Source: Gymnopilus junonius (Eukaryota > Basidiomycota > Agaricomycetes > Agaricales > Galerinaceae). From it: DNA of 64,000 nucleotides. The stretch covers positions 186,001 to 250,000 of the forward strand of contig JADNYJ010000001.1 of NCBI GenBank assembly GCA_015501075.1, given 5' to 3'. A program made the translations under genes and the position numbers. Shown here piece by piece: positions 1-9,611 of the stretch (its first letter is position 1; each line of letters starts with the position of its first letter). The notes beneath the pieces are model-generated. The model searched no databases. It was not told where the DNA came from and worked only from the letters and a program-made list of their open reading frames with translations.

Positions 1-763
1 ATCAGGCGCGCCCTGGCACGTTCGCAGATCCTCCGCGCTACCGCAGGCAACTCGCCTATACCACGACCCTTTTATATATCAATATCCCAACACCTCTCCG
101 ATGCGTTTGCGGCTGGTACATACCTCAAAGACGGCCCTCCGAAAGGCGACAACCCCTCTCCTCCTCCGAACCCCATCACTGACCCCGCCGCTATGGACGG
201 CATGATGTCTGGTATGAAGACGCAGATGGTCATGATGGTCCCACAAATGATCATTATGGGCTGGATCAACTTTTTCTTCCAAGGCTTTGTGCTAAGTGAG
301 TTGGCGTGATTGAGTTGGTTCTGAGGCTGATGACTGTAAACCTAGTCAAACTGCCTTTCCCTCTAACGCTTGGCTTCAAATCCATGCTTCAGCGCGGTAT
401 TGAGACACCGGACATGGATGTGAGATGGGTCTCGTCATTGTCTTGGTATTTCCTCAATTTCTTTGGTTTGAATGGGCTGTATCGTCTTATTCTCGGCGAC
501 GACAATTGTACGTGTATCTGCTTTTCTGACTTTTTCTGACACCATACTTATATTATACAGCGGCTGACTCCTCGAGAGATATGACGACATCTCCGTTCGC
601 AGGCGGTGCTGCTGCAGCTACCAACCCCGTGCAAGACTACAACAAGCTATTCAAGGCGGAAAAGGACAATCTCGAATTCTCGGAAGGCCTTCATAATTGG
701 GTCGGTAGCGACGTCGAAAGTAGAGTACTCCGAAAATATGGCAAACTTGCGCCTGCTTACTGA
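1..763 (+). CDS. EMC3: ER membrane protein complex subunit 3 (EMC3), 5' truncated
   Basis: This is the C-terminal 219 residues of EMC3, a core subunit of the ER membrane insertase related to YidC/Get1. Exons read as 1-295, 346-507 and 561-763; both introns are short GT-AG introns. Family landmarks include a Met-rich stretch ([16 protein letters not shown]) leading into a membrane helix ([14 protein letters not shown]), then the conserved [19 protein letters not shown], the signature [19 protein letters not shown] and a second membrane span. The tail [16 protein letters not shown] is the end of the protein. The start codon and first membrane helix lie outside the window. Identity is very secure from these blocks. 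Nothing looks broken in the visible part. Confidence 0.95.
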
Positions 764-1045
764 TTAGCTCAATTTAATTTATTTCACTGAGTGTTCGAGT
801 GGACTAGAAGAACAGAGAGCTTAATGCTACATTTCATTTCGTTTACAAGATATAAATAAGTCGGTGAAAAAGAGCAGCCGAGTTCAGCCCCAGCCGATGG
901 GCTTCATCAGTGCCAACCAAGTCGTCAGGGAAAAAAAAAAGAGAGAAAAAGGTATACTGCACTGCATCGTTATGACAGATTCAATGGCCGATGAAGATGG
1001 ACTTACGATAGAAGAAAAAAGAAAAGGCTCTAACGGCTGAGACAA

Positions 1046-1891
1046 CTATACCAAGCCATCGTATAGTGACAGCGCCTAAGAAAGACCTTGAGGGATGGGG
1101 TAGGTGGTGAAGGGATATTAGAATTACCTGGACGATGGTCGGATCCTGCTTGCTGCCTTCTACGAATTCGTCGTATGTGAGCTTGGCATCTTTATCTTTG
1201 TCCATATTCCTGAAGATCTTGTCGACGCGCTAAGACAAGGGTGTGTTATGAATGGCATTCTTCGGATAAGGAGTAGGGATGGCGATACCTTCTCGGGGGT
1301 GTCTTCATCTGAAGGCAACTTGACCATCTCTCCCGTCATCTTGTAGATGGACTGGACGATCTGCAACATTTCGTCATAGGTGATGGTGCCGTCCTTGTCG
1401 ATGTCGTAGAGCTGGAAGGCCCCTGGAAAACGAAATAAACGATGATGTAGTGCGGGGTAGGACGATCGGGCAAGACGAACACTTGAGCTTCTCCTCTAGA
1501 CGACCGCGACTGGTGACGCTGAGGGCGCAGATGAACTCTTTAAAGTCGATCTGGCCACTCTTGTCGGCGTCAAAGACATTGAAGACATAGTCTGCGAATT
1601 CAGCTGGATCGCCAAAGGGGAAGAACTGCTTGTAGATGCGACTGAACTCTGCCTTGTCGAGATGGCCAGAGGGACAGTCCTTCTTGAAGCCCTTGTACCT
1701 GGCAGGGGGAGATGAGTGATTGAGAAGAGATGGGATGAAAGGGAGCGGACCATTGCTGCAATTCCTTCTTGTCGACTGGGGAGATGAGAGGGGGGGAAAA
1801 GAGAGAGAAGAAGGGGGAGAGACGCACAGTAGGTGTTCTTCTGGAGATCGGCGAGCTGCTCCTGGGACAATTTGCTCTGAGATTTGCCCAT
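1046..1891 (-). CDS. FRQ1: Neuronal calcium sensor 1 / frequenin (Frq1-like EF-hand protein)
   Basis: This is a recoverin-family calcium sensor that in yeasts activates phosphatidylinositol 4-kinase Pik1 at the Golgi. Six exons can be spliced: 1828-1891, 1751-1775, 1481-1698, 1289-1422, 1128-1229 and 1046-1075. They give exactly 190 residues, the normal NCS-1 length. The start MGKSQSKLS carries the Gly2 and Ser6 of an N-myristoylation signal. The blocks [11 protein letters not shown] and [10 protein letters not shown] are diagnostic. EF loops start at [20 protein letters not shown] and [10 protein letters not shown], with the degenerate first EF hand expected for the family. The last exon encodes ALSLYDGLV*. 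The 25-nt second exon is unusually small. The gene is divergent from the gene starting at 2064. Confidence 0.95.
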
Positions 1892-2063
1892 GGTGGTAGT
1901 GGACTAAGAAGTGAGGCTGTACAGGAGATGACATCTTATCTACGAAGATGCCTAGTTGGGAGGGACTGCCTCGAGGATGCAGAATGGATGAAAGCAAGAA
2001 AGACGGAGAACATAGTGTAGAGTCAAATACCAGATTGGGATTGCAGGCTCTCTCTCTCTCACC
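1892..2063. promoter_or_regulatory. Shared upstream region of the frequenin gene and the gene at 2064
   Basis: These 172 bp lie between two divergent start codons and must hold both 5' leaders and core promoters. A CT run at 2047-2060 sits directly in front of the accATG at 2064. I see no clear TATA box. Confidence 0.5.
2047..2060 (+). repeat. CT dinucleotide run in the 5' leader
   Basis: A run of CT dinucleotides ends three bases before the ATG at 2064. Pyrimidine-rich tracts just upstream of starts are common in basidiomycete promoters and leaders. A role here is inference. Confidence 0.6.
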
Positions 2064-3447
2064 ATGTGTTACTCGTCTGGCTCCATAGACCAGGCTGTGA
2101 ATCCCTGTCCGATGTGCAGGGTCTACGCGCACGCAAAGTATGTTTTCTCTTTTCTGCCAGCCCTGTCCTCATCGCCCAGATGTCCCCACATCCGCGAGAC
2201 CTGTCGCAACAGGGCCGCCCATCCGCGCATGGATGTCCTCTATCTCACCAACGCCGAAGGTCTGTCTCTGCCCGCTCTCTCTCTGCCGTCCGTTGACCGT
2301 TCACCCAGTCGAGTGTTTCAATGGCTGTGGTTTCTGCAAGGTACTCTCTCTCCCTTCCCTTCCCTGTCTCTCCTCATCCCCTCCTACTTAGTGGGCAAAC
2401 ACCAACCCGCCCCCCAAGCTCGCCGGGTACAACAATGCCGGCTGGCCCGGCTGCTGCAGACCGCCCCTCTCCAGCGAGTATCCTCTCGTCCAGATCCAGG
2501 ACTGGCCCGCTGTCGCCATCGTCCATCGCATCCCCGTTCCCCCACAGATCGACGCCATCTTGAAGGCCCTCCCACTTCCCACCCTCAAGGCCCCTTCCCC
2601 CACCAATCGCAAGGATCCCTCCAAACCGTCCACTCCCTCTTCCGTCCGAAAGATCTCCGCCGCCGCCACTCCGTCCAGCAAGCCGAATGTCCTGTCGATC
2701 AAGGCCATGAATACACCCCCCCAGAGTCGCGGGAGGAGTCCCCAGGGAGGATCTCCCCCGAATCCTAATCTGCCCAGGTCTTCCAGTGGAAACGCCCTCT
2801 CCTCTTCTGTCCCAGACCCTGTTCGACGAAAGACCACTTCCGTCGCTCCTGACAAGCGCGTCGAGGGCACACAGTCCTCTCATTCATCCCCCAGTCGTAA
2901 ATCTATCGATCTCGAGAATCCCATTTCTTCCCGACGTGGATCCAGTGCACGTCGGCCAGCTTTGACTCCTGCAACGACGTCGGTCTCAGTGTCCAAGGTC
3001 GTTGCTGCCGATACCCGTTCTTCTCCCACCCACAAGGACAAAGACAGTACAGTCCGACGCCGGTCATCCGTATCGGGCTCCGCTTCCCCACCCTCGCAGG
3101 CCTCACGGCATCCCGAACTACCTTTGTCCTTCATTGTGCCACGAACCTCCTCCTCCAAGAAAGATGATGACTGCAGTGCTTCGAGTAGCAGTGGTAGCAG
3201 TGATGGGGTCGGGTCAATATCCGACAGCACCGTGACATCAGACGGTGGCTTCACAGACTATCTCTCGGATGAATCAGAGGCTGAACTCCAAAGGCAAGCA
3301 GAGGCCAGAGCTGCCTTCCTTGCCCTTAACCAAGCGGAGGAACTCGAATTCAAGATGGCTAGACAGCAATTAGCTCATGTCGGCTTGCGTCCTCCCAAAT
3401 CATGGAATCCAACACATGCTACATCTCCTCCGAAACTATCCACCTGA
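2064..3447 (+). CDS. Fungal Cys-rich protein with Ser/Pro-rich tail, function unknown
   Basis: Function is not known to me. Exons 2064-2137, 2180-2259, 2309-2340 and 2392-3447 splice in frame to 413 residues, starting at accATG. The first about 100 residues are rich in Cys and His: CPMCR, then [12 protein letters not shown], then [19 protein letters not shown], then WPGCCRPP. The spacing of Cys pairs suggests one or two zinc-binding knuckles. I remember similar CGFCKWA/GWPGCC segments in uncharacterised agaric proteins. From about residue 150 the chain is Ser/Pro/Arg-rich and probably disordered. An acidic Ser tract ([12 protein letters not shown]) follows, and the last 80 residues are charged with a probable helix ([20 protein letters not shown]). 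It may be a nuclear or signalling adaptor, but this is only a guess. Confidence 0.8.
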
Positions 3448-3745
3448 GCCTTTTTAGCAGTTCGTTGGCCGCTCAAGGGTTGAACGCGAGATGGTCATGG
3501 TTATGCGGACAGGACCTTGTTTTTTCTTTCTGTTTGATATAACAATTACGTATGTACCATTTAGGTATCCTTGCCCATCTTTCCTTCGCTTTTAGGTTGC
3601 TTTGGCCTGTTGTATATCTATTGGAATGAATGTACTTACCGACGGAGGACTCTAAATCAGTCCCTCATAGACCAAGTCCCACGAGACTGATATCACGTCA
3701 CAGATGCCAATTTAGTACATCAGACACGCTCTCTCTACTCCCTCC

Positions 3746-5326
3746 ATGAACTTGGGACGACATTCTATCTCGTCAACCAGTCCAATACAAATTCTCGATG
3801 CAAGATTTGATGCAGAGTGCGACATATTCACCACTTCAACTCCAGCAGGATTTGCAATCTATCGTACTTGCCCTCTCCAGCTGATCCGAAAGCGGGGTAG
3901 TGTGCTCTTCTCTTCTCATTCGGTCCTATACTTCTAACCGTCACAATGCACAGAACTCACAGGTGGAACGCTTGCTGCAGTTGTCCCTTTACATTCGACA
4001 AATCTACTCTTTCTGTTGGGCGGCGGTCGGAGTCCCCTCTATCCGCCCAACAAAGTCATCTTTTGGAACGATGCACTCTCCAAAGAGGTCGCCGAGCTAG
4101 AGTTCAGGGAGAGAGTGAGGGGCATAGCTTGCAGAAGAGGTTGGCTCGCCGTATCTCTTCGACGCCGAGTCGTCGTATTTCAAGTGGGCGAATCGGTGAC
4201 GAGATATGGCGAATGGGACACATCCGATAACCCACGAGGTGAGAATCATATACTGCTTTTGAATATCTTTCCTTGAACTCTGAAAGATGTCTCCACTTTT
4301 ATTTCACGCCAGGCCTACTTGCGATAGCTACCGCACCCCATTCGACCTTGTTGGCAATTCCAGGACGGCAGATAGGTCACGTCCAATTGATCCACCTTCC
4401 ACCATGTCCTCCTCCTGTTTCAAGAGACCCACCTTCGTCTTCTCCTCCCCGAAACCCTCCTCCCCCACCATCGAAGCACCCTGTTTCTATCATCGCAGCA
4501 CATACTTCTGCTTTGACCACACTATCAATTCCTACATCGGGTAGACTCCTTGCCACGACTTCTATTCGCGGAACTTTGGTTCGGATCTGGGACTCGATAA
4601 CAGGGAAGCTCGTCAGGGAACTGAGAAGAGGGACAGACAAGGCAGATATATATGGTGTAGCCTTCCGGCCGGATGAGCAGGAACTATGCGTATGGAGCGA
4701 CAAGGGCACAGTCCACGCCTTCAATCTCATGGTCTCGGGTTCCACGTAAGTTGCTGCACTTCATTCGTGATCGAAGATCCTAACTGATCTTCTATAGGAA
4801 CCGGCAGTCCACATTCTCCCCTTTGACACCTTTTCTCCCGCTTCCCAAGTATTTTGAATCAGAGTGGTCTTATGCACAATATCGAATTCCTGTTCAATCT
4901 TCACATATATCCCTTTCTTCTACATCTCGGTCATCTTCAGACGCTGCTGATCTCCCCGAGGAAGAGCGCTGCGTTGTTGGCTGGATAGAGGTGCCTCCTG
5001 ACGATGTTTCGACACCGTCAGCGTCCACATCGGCGTCAGCACGAGAATACCAACTTGTGGTATTAACGTTTACCGGAGGCTGGTATCGACTTTCTCTTCC
5101 AAAGCTCTCTGGCTCTTCAAAGCAAACACCAGACTCGAAGAGGATGGTGTCTGGATCCCCTCCTAGGGCTTCCCATGCTTCTCATGCCAGGTCAATAAGC
5201 GGCTCTTCGATGACGGCCCGTCCTGATAAAGGTAAAGATAAGGAACGTCAGAGCGAAAAGAAAGAGAGCCGGCAGTGTACGTTGCAAGAATTTCGTCGTT
5301 TCGGAAGATGGGATGGTTGGGGCTAA
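3746..5326 (+). CDS. HSV2: PROPPIN beta-propeller protein, Hsv2/WIPI4 (WDR45) type
   Basis: This is a phosphoinositide-binding seven-bladed propeller acting in autophagy and micro-autophagy. Exons 3746-3896, 3954-4238, 4313-4745 and 4798-5326 give 465 residues. The diagnostic lipid-binding motif is ELRRGTDKADIYGVAF (LRRG, the equivalent of FRRG), preceded by the WD-like TTSIRGTLVRIWDSITGKL. Family landmarks are the early blade NKVIFWNDALSKEVAELEF and the closing FRRFGRWDGWG. Insertions of Pro/Ser-rich sequence (RDPPSSSPPRNPPPPPSKH and a Ser-rich stretch before the last strand) make it longer than yeast or human homologues. The TDRAEIY-like context after LRRG favours the WIPI3/4 (Hsv2) branch over Atg18, but separating Hsv2 from Atg18/Atg21 firmly needs a tree. 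Confidence 0.85.
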
Positions 5327-5685
5327 ACTTGGAAGGCTTCATTTGTCCATCTCCTATATCAATCGTCCTCTTTCCTGGAACTACTGGCTGTCTGTCGATA
5401 TGCAACACATTACGCAACTGTCTGCCATCATCCCCTATCCATCATGATAGATTCTTTTTCCTTGCATCCCACGTTATACCCCCTATACATGCATCCCACT
5501 CCTTCGATCTTTATGCCTTACGGAGTTTGTATTTATACATTCTACTTTACAAATGTGTAACCGCTTTGCTATGGAATTCATCGCGAAACTTTTGATTATC
5601 AGACGCGTGCTAATAAAGCGCGTGACATAACGCGTTCATGAGCCGTTCTTGTCACGACTGCAAGTTGAACTCCAAACATCGCGCC
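5327..5685. other. Intergenic, 3' region of the PROPPIN gene
   Basis: These 359 bp hold the 3' end of the PROPPIN transcript and the leader of dad4. No RNA gene, repeat or reading frame of interest is visible. Confidence 0.5.
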
Positions 5686-6010
5686 ATGGAGAATCCACAT
5701 GCTGAACGTCAAGCTGTCCTCCTAGAACGAATCTTGAAAAACACTGTGAGGATATTCCTTTATCATAGCGCATTCAGCTAACCACCTATCTACGGACAGT
5801 CAAAATGCACCGAGGCGATTCTGGAGCTCAATCATTGTCTCGAGGTCAGCTCCTCAGCTGGCTAACCCCTTTGCATACTTATCGATGGTTTTGTCTTTTG
5901 ATATGAAGGAAATATTGCGTGCAAACGCGTCTGTGAAGATCGCGGCGGATTTGGCTACTAAATATCGGAAGAATGTACAATATAACATGGAGGCAACGAA
6001 AGGAAATTGA
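5686..6010 (+). CDS. DAD4: DASH/Dam1 complex subunit Dad4
   Basis: This small kinetochore gene is split over three short exons: 5686-5745, 5800-5844 and 5909-6010. They give 68 residues. The DASH complex forms rings on microtubules and couples kinetochores to the spindle. The protein begins MENPHAERQAVLLERILKN, as in yeast Dad4 (MENPH), and ends with YRKNVQYNMEATKGN*, matching the conserved NSVQFNLEAT end. The middle is a coiled-coil helix (CTEAILELNHCLEEILR). Length is close to the 72 residues of the yeast protein. The ATG lies in a gccATGg context. Because no exon exceeds 102 nt, automated annotation may miss it. Confidence 0.9.
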
Positions 6011-6217
6011 GGTTGTCTTCTTTGAATCGACTCGTTTCATACACTTTTGATGCGAGATGTTTGTATAGCAAAGTAGATTATGGGAGCGATGATCGTTGAG
6101 GGCGTTCTTGTGGGCGGGCCGATGGAGATGTTTGCGATATGCTGTGCATTTCAACTTTCTAGTTCCAACCATCATGTACGATTAGATCTCTTCAAAGACT
6201 GAAATTCATCGATTGCT

Positions 6218-8080
6218 ATGCCCCTCGAAGACATTGACAACATCGTCATTCCGTCAAGCTCTGGAGCAACTACTTGCGGCTATTGCTCCCCCCCAGGACA
6301 ACGCAGTGAATCTGCCACCAGTTATCACACAGCGACGTTGGAGGCCATCAGACTGACATGCGCCGTATGCGATGACTTCTCCTACAAGCACCTTTCTGTC
6401 CTGATCTCGAAGACAGGCTTATCAAGATATGATTGACCGAGGATGGCGTCGTTCTGGTGATGATTCCGCACTTTGTCGAGGCTTGAAGCTTGCTGTTGAT
6501 CTCCTGCCCTTCAAGGAACCTACTGCTATAAGCCCAACCTCGAAGTTTCCTGCTGTCCCCAATACACGATCAGGTATTGCGTGTCTAATTTTCATGTGGA
6601 TGTGACTCTGAACATCGTCGAAGACTCGATGCCACTGCGTTCAAGCCGTCGAGGAGTCAGCGTAAACTACTAAATCGGTGTGAATGATTAATCCTCGATC
6701 ATCCTGGCTTCTTAACCTTGCTTGCTAGTTGGAATAGGTTCGTCTTACTCGGAGAATCTGACCCCAATGCAATGGAGGTCGAACAAGCAACGTTTGTTCT
6801 GCTCCCAGTCGTGCACATAGTTTGTTCCCGTTTGACCGTTTTTTTCTGCAGCTCTGCGATAACGCGGAAGGCAAATTCGAAACCTAACAAGTCGACATTC
6901 ACTTCATTAGCCGCATCCATCCACGAATCGGAATTCACGTTCCAAGCAGACAAAAATCCTTCTCACAAGTTCGAAGTGCGTCCGTCGATCTTTCAGGTTC
7001 TTGCGTTCACTAGAAGCCTTTTGTTGTCTAGGTGATACTTGAACCCGCTTCTTACACTGCTAAGAAATTTGACCTATACAAAAGGTATCAAGCAGAGATA
7101 CACAACGATAAAAGAAACAACCCTTCGGGATTCAAACGGTTCCTGGTAGACTCTCCCCTGCAGGCAAGCATAAATCATTGTTTTTACCCAACTGCCCTTG
7201 CCAGTGCTAAGGCTTTGACGTCAGACTGAACCTATTCCTTACACTTCTCCGCCCCCGGACCACCTCCCTCTGAATTACGGCTCATATCACCAAATTTATA
7301 AACTCGATGGGGAGCTGATAGCAATGGGCGTTATAGATATACTGCCGAAATGTGTTTCTAGTGTCTACTTCATGTACGACAAGACATGGGAGCGTTTCTC
7401 TTTGGGCAAAGTAAGTTCCTATTTGTTGTTTTGAGCACAATCTGATTTCTGTGCATAGTTAAGTGCCTTACGTGAAGCCTCTTTGGCCAACGAAATGCTA
7501 GAAGCAGGAGCACCCGGAATGGGAAAACTATATATGGGGTTCTACATATATTCTTGCCAGAAGATGAGATACAAAGGCGACTACGCTCCTTCCTATCTGG
7601 CAGATCCGGTTTGTCATCTACTTTTTGCACTTTGCTACAACCAATGCAACCTATGTTGGCGTTCAGGAAACTTATGAATGGTTCCCGCTCGAAAACTGCA
7701 TCCCACTTCTGGAGAAGTATAAATATGCATGTTTCTCTAATCCTATCCGCTCATGCAATCACGACGATGGCGAGTCACGCTGTCTTTTTCTCTCCGATTA
7801 TATTATCTAAGTGCACTCTAGGAGTCAACTTCCCATCCCCTGAAGCTGTACCAGCTGATTCCGAGTACTTTAATGATACAAAGATTCTCTGCCGAACAGA
7901 CGGCGGAGATATTGTAGCCAAACCCATCCAGGTAGTTTTACAAATTTCTCTTGCTTATGTCAATTTTTGAGCATTCTGTAGGAAACTGGCTATTTGTCCT
8001 TTAAGGATGTCCGTGACGAACTGGGCAACTGCATTCGTGGACTTGGGAATGTAGCAAAAGACATCGCTTTCGCATTGTAG
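6218..8080 (+). CDS. ATE1: Arginyl-tRNA--protein transferase (ATE1)
   Basis: Ate1 attaches arginine to acidic N-termini in the Arg/N-degron pathway. About eleven exons; those I can place are 6218-6364, 6417-6456, 6516-6573, 6624-6677, 6729-6791, 6852-6975, 7032-7163, 7225-7410, 7459-7608, 7667-about 7730, about 7825-7931 and 7982-8080. N-terminal motifs match the family: CGYCSPPGQRS (CGYC cluster ligands), IDRGWRRSG, TYCYKP and CCPQYTIR. The C-terminal GNAT-like part has LNYGSYHQIYKLDGELIAMG, YFMYDKTWERFSLGK and MGFYIYSCQKMRYKGDYAPS. The intron after 7163 appears to use a GC donor (CAG/GCAAGC). The junction near 7730-7825 is unresolved: the tag acceptor at 7821 creates a stop, so a gag acceptor at 7824 or another site is needed. 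Predicted length is about 405 residues. Confidence 0.88.
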
Positions 8081-8279
8081 GAGAATATTATGACCCAAAT
8101 TTATACAGTGTCGCATGGAGCACATTTGTCCCATCGTACTTACATAGAACCTTCGCAAATTTGTAGAAATTTATGTTCAACGATTTATCTCCGTGACGAT
8201 CTCGTCACGCCGGCCCGATGAAAGTAACTATGTCACGCTCAATTGCAGTTCGCGTTTCTCTCTCCTTCTATCGTCTATA

Positions 8280-9455
8280 ATGGTATGTTCGAGCACTCAC
8301 CCATACATCCCTTTTGACACTCGGAACTTAGCTGAGGCGGCAAACCCGAGAACGTCGACAGTATGTTTACGCGAAGTCACTGGAAGCACAAGAACGTCAG
8401 ACATGGGAGCGAAAACAAAAATTGAAAGAGAGCTTAGCCAGCGGAAAAACTCTGCCCACGGAATTAAAGAGGAGTGCGAAGGAATTGGGCAAGGACCTTG
8501 CGTTTGATGAGGCTCAAGCTGGTACGGTTCCCCTTCATCGCTTGTCCCTGCCTTTCTTCTACAACTCCTTCCAGAACCAACGACGCATATTGACAATGAA
8601 TATTCTCGCGCTGGCGTCCAGGATCCAAAAATCGTTATAACAACTTCAAGAGATCCTAGTTCAAAACTTTTACAGTTTGCGAAAGTGAGGGTCTGATTGT
8701 CCTTTTCTCAAGTTCAATGAATTCTAATCGAAGACTTCGTTGTAGGAAATGCGACTCGTCTTCCCGAATTCACATCGTATTAACAGAGGAAATTACGTTG
8801 TAAAAGAGTTAGCTGAAGCATGCAGAGCGAATGATGTTACCGATTTGGTTGTCGTTCACGAACACCGTGGCACACCAGATGCCCTCATCGTCTCGCACTT
8901 TCCACACGGTCCAACTGTCTACTTCACACTCAACAACGTATCCCTTCGACACGATATTGGATCATACAAAAACTCAACAGTCTCAGAACAATATCCACAC
9001 CTCATCTTTGAGAATTTCAGTTCCAACTCGGAGAACGTATTCGTGATGTCCTCAAGTATCTGTTTCCTGTACCCAAGGAGGATAGCAAACGGGTAATGAC
9101 CTTTGCGAACGAAGATGATTTTGTCTCTTTCCGGTATGTTAGACTGAGTTGTATGCTTGAAATTGTTACTAATCATTTCTAGACACCATGTTTTTGTTAA
9201 AACAGGTCGAGACGTACAACTGGCTGAAGTAGGCCCTCGCTTTGAAATGAAGCGTATGCATTTCATCTCAATTCACAAAATATGACACTGACGATTTTTC
9301 GTATCTAAGCATATGAGATCCGGCAAGGGACAATTGAACAAAACGAAGCAGAGCGAGAATGGGTACTTTCGCACTACACTCGAACAGCCAAAAAGCGTAG
9401 TGTGCTCTCAGATTCAAGATTCTCTGAACCATCAGCGAAGCGTGCAAAACGGTGA
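8280..9455 (+). CDS. IMP4: U3 snoRNP protein IMP4 (Brix domain), with an apparent single-base frameshift
   Basis: Imp4 is a Brix-domain component of the SSU processome needed for 18S rRNA processing. The coding part starts with an ATG (8280-8282) followed at once by an intron. Further exons are 8332-8521, 8575-8684, 8746-9133, 9183-9253 and 9310-9455. The N-terminus [18 protein letters not shown] and the Brix core ([52 protein letters not shown]) are unmistakable, as is [19 protein letters not shown]. At 9024-9029 the frame changes by one base: NFSSN is followed in the other frame by [16 protein letters not shown]. With one extra base the protein would have 302 residues, the normal size. As written, the chain stops at 9096. 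An assembly deletion is the simplest explanation for a gene known to be essential. Confidence 0.93.
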
Positions 9456-9611
9456 CAATTCTAATGTGTATACTGTTCATTTCGACAAAAGTATTTGTAT
9501 TCTACAACTTCCATGTTCATATGTAATATGTATACCCTTATAACACTGCCAAGTTTGTCGACTAGTATGGAGTAGATTGACAGAAGTTAGACATTACAAT
9601 AACATTCCTGG

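Noticed and set aside
2374..2883. 169-residue open frame on the minus strand
   Set aside because: It is antisense to the Cys-rich gene, whose exons carry the plausible coding sequence; the composition is Gly/Arg-biased as expected for the complement of a Ser/Pro-rich exon.
9000..9100. Programmed ribosomal frameshift in imp4
   Set aside because: No slippery heptamer at the change, and Imp4 is not known to use recoding.
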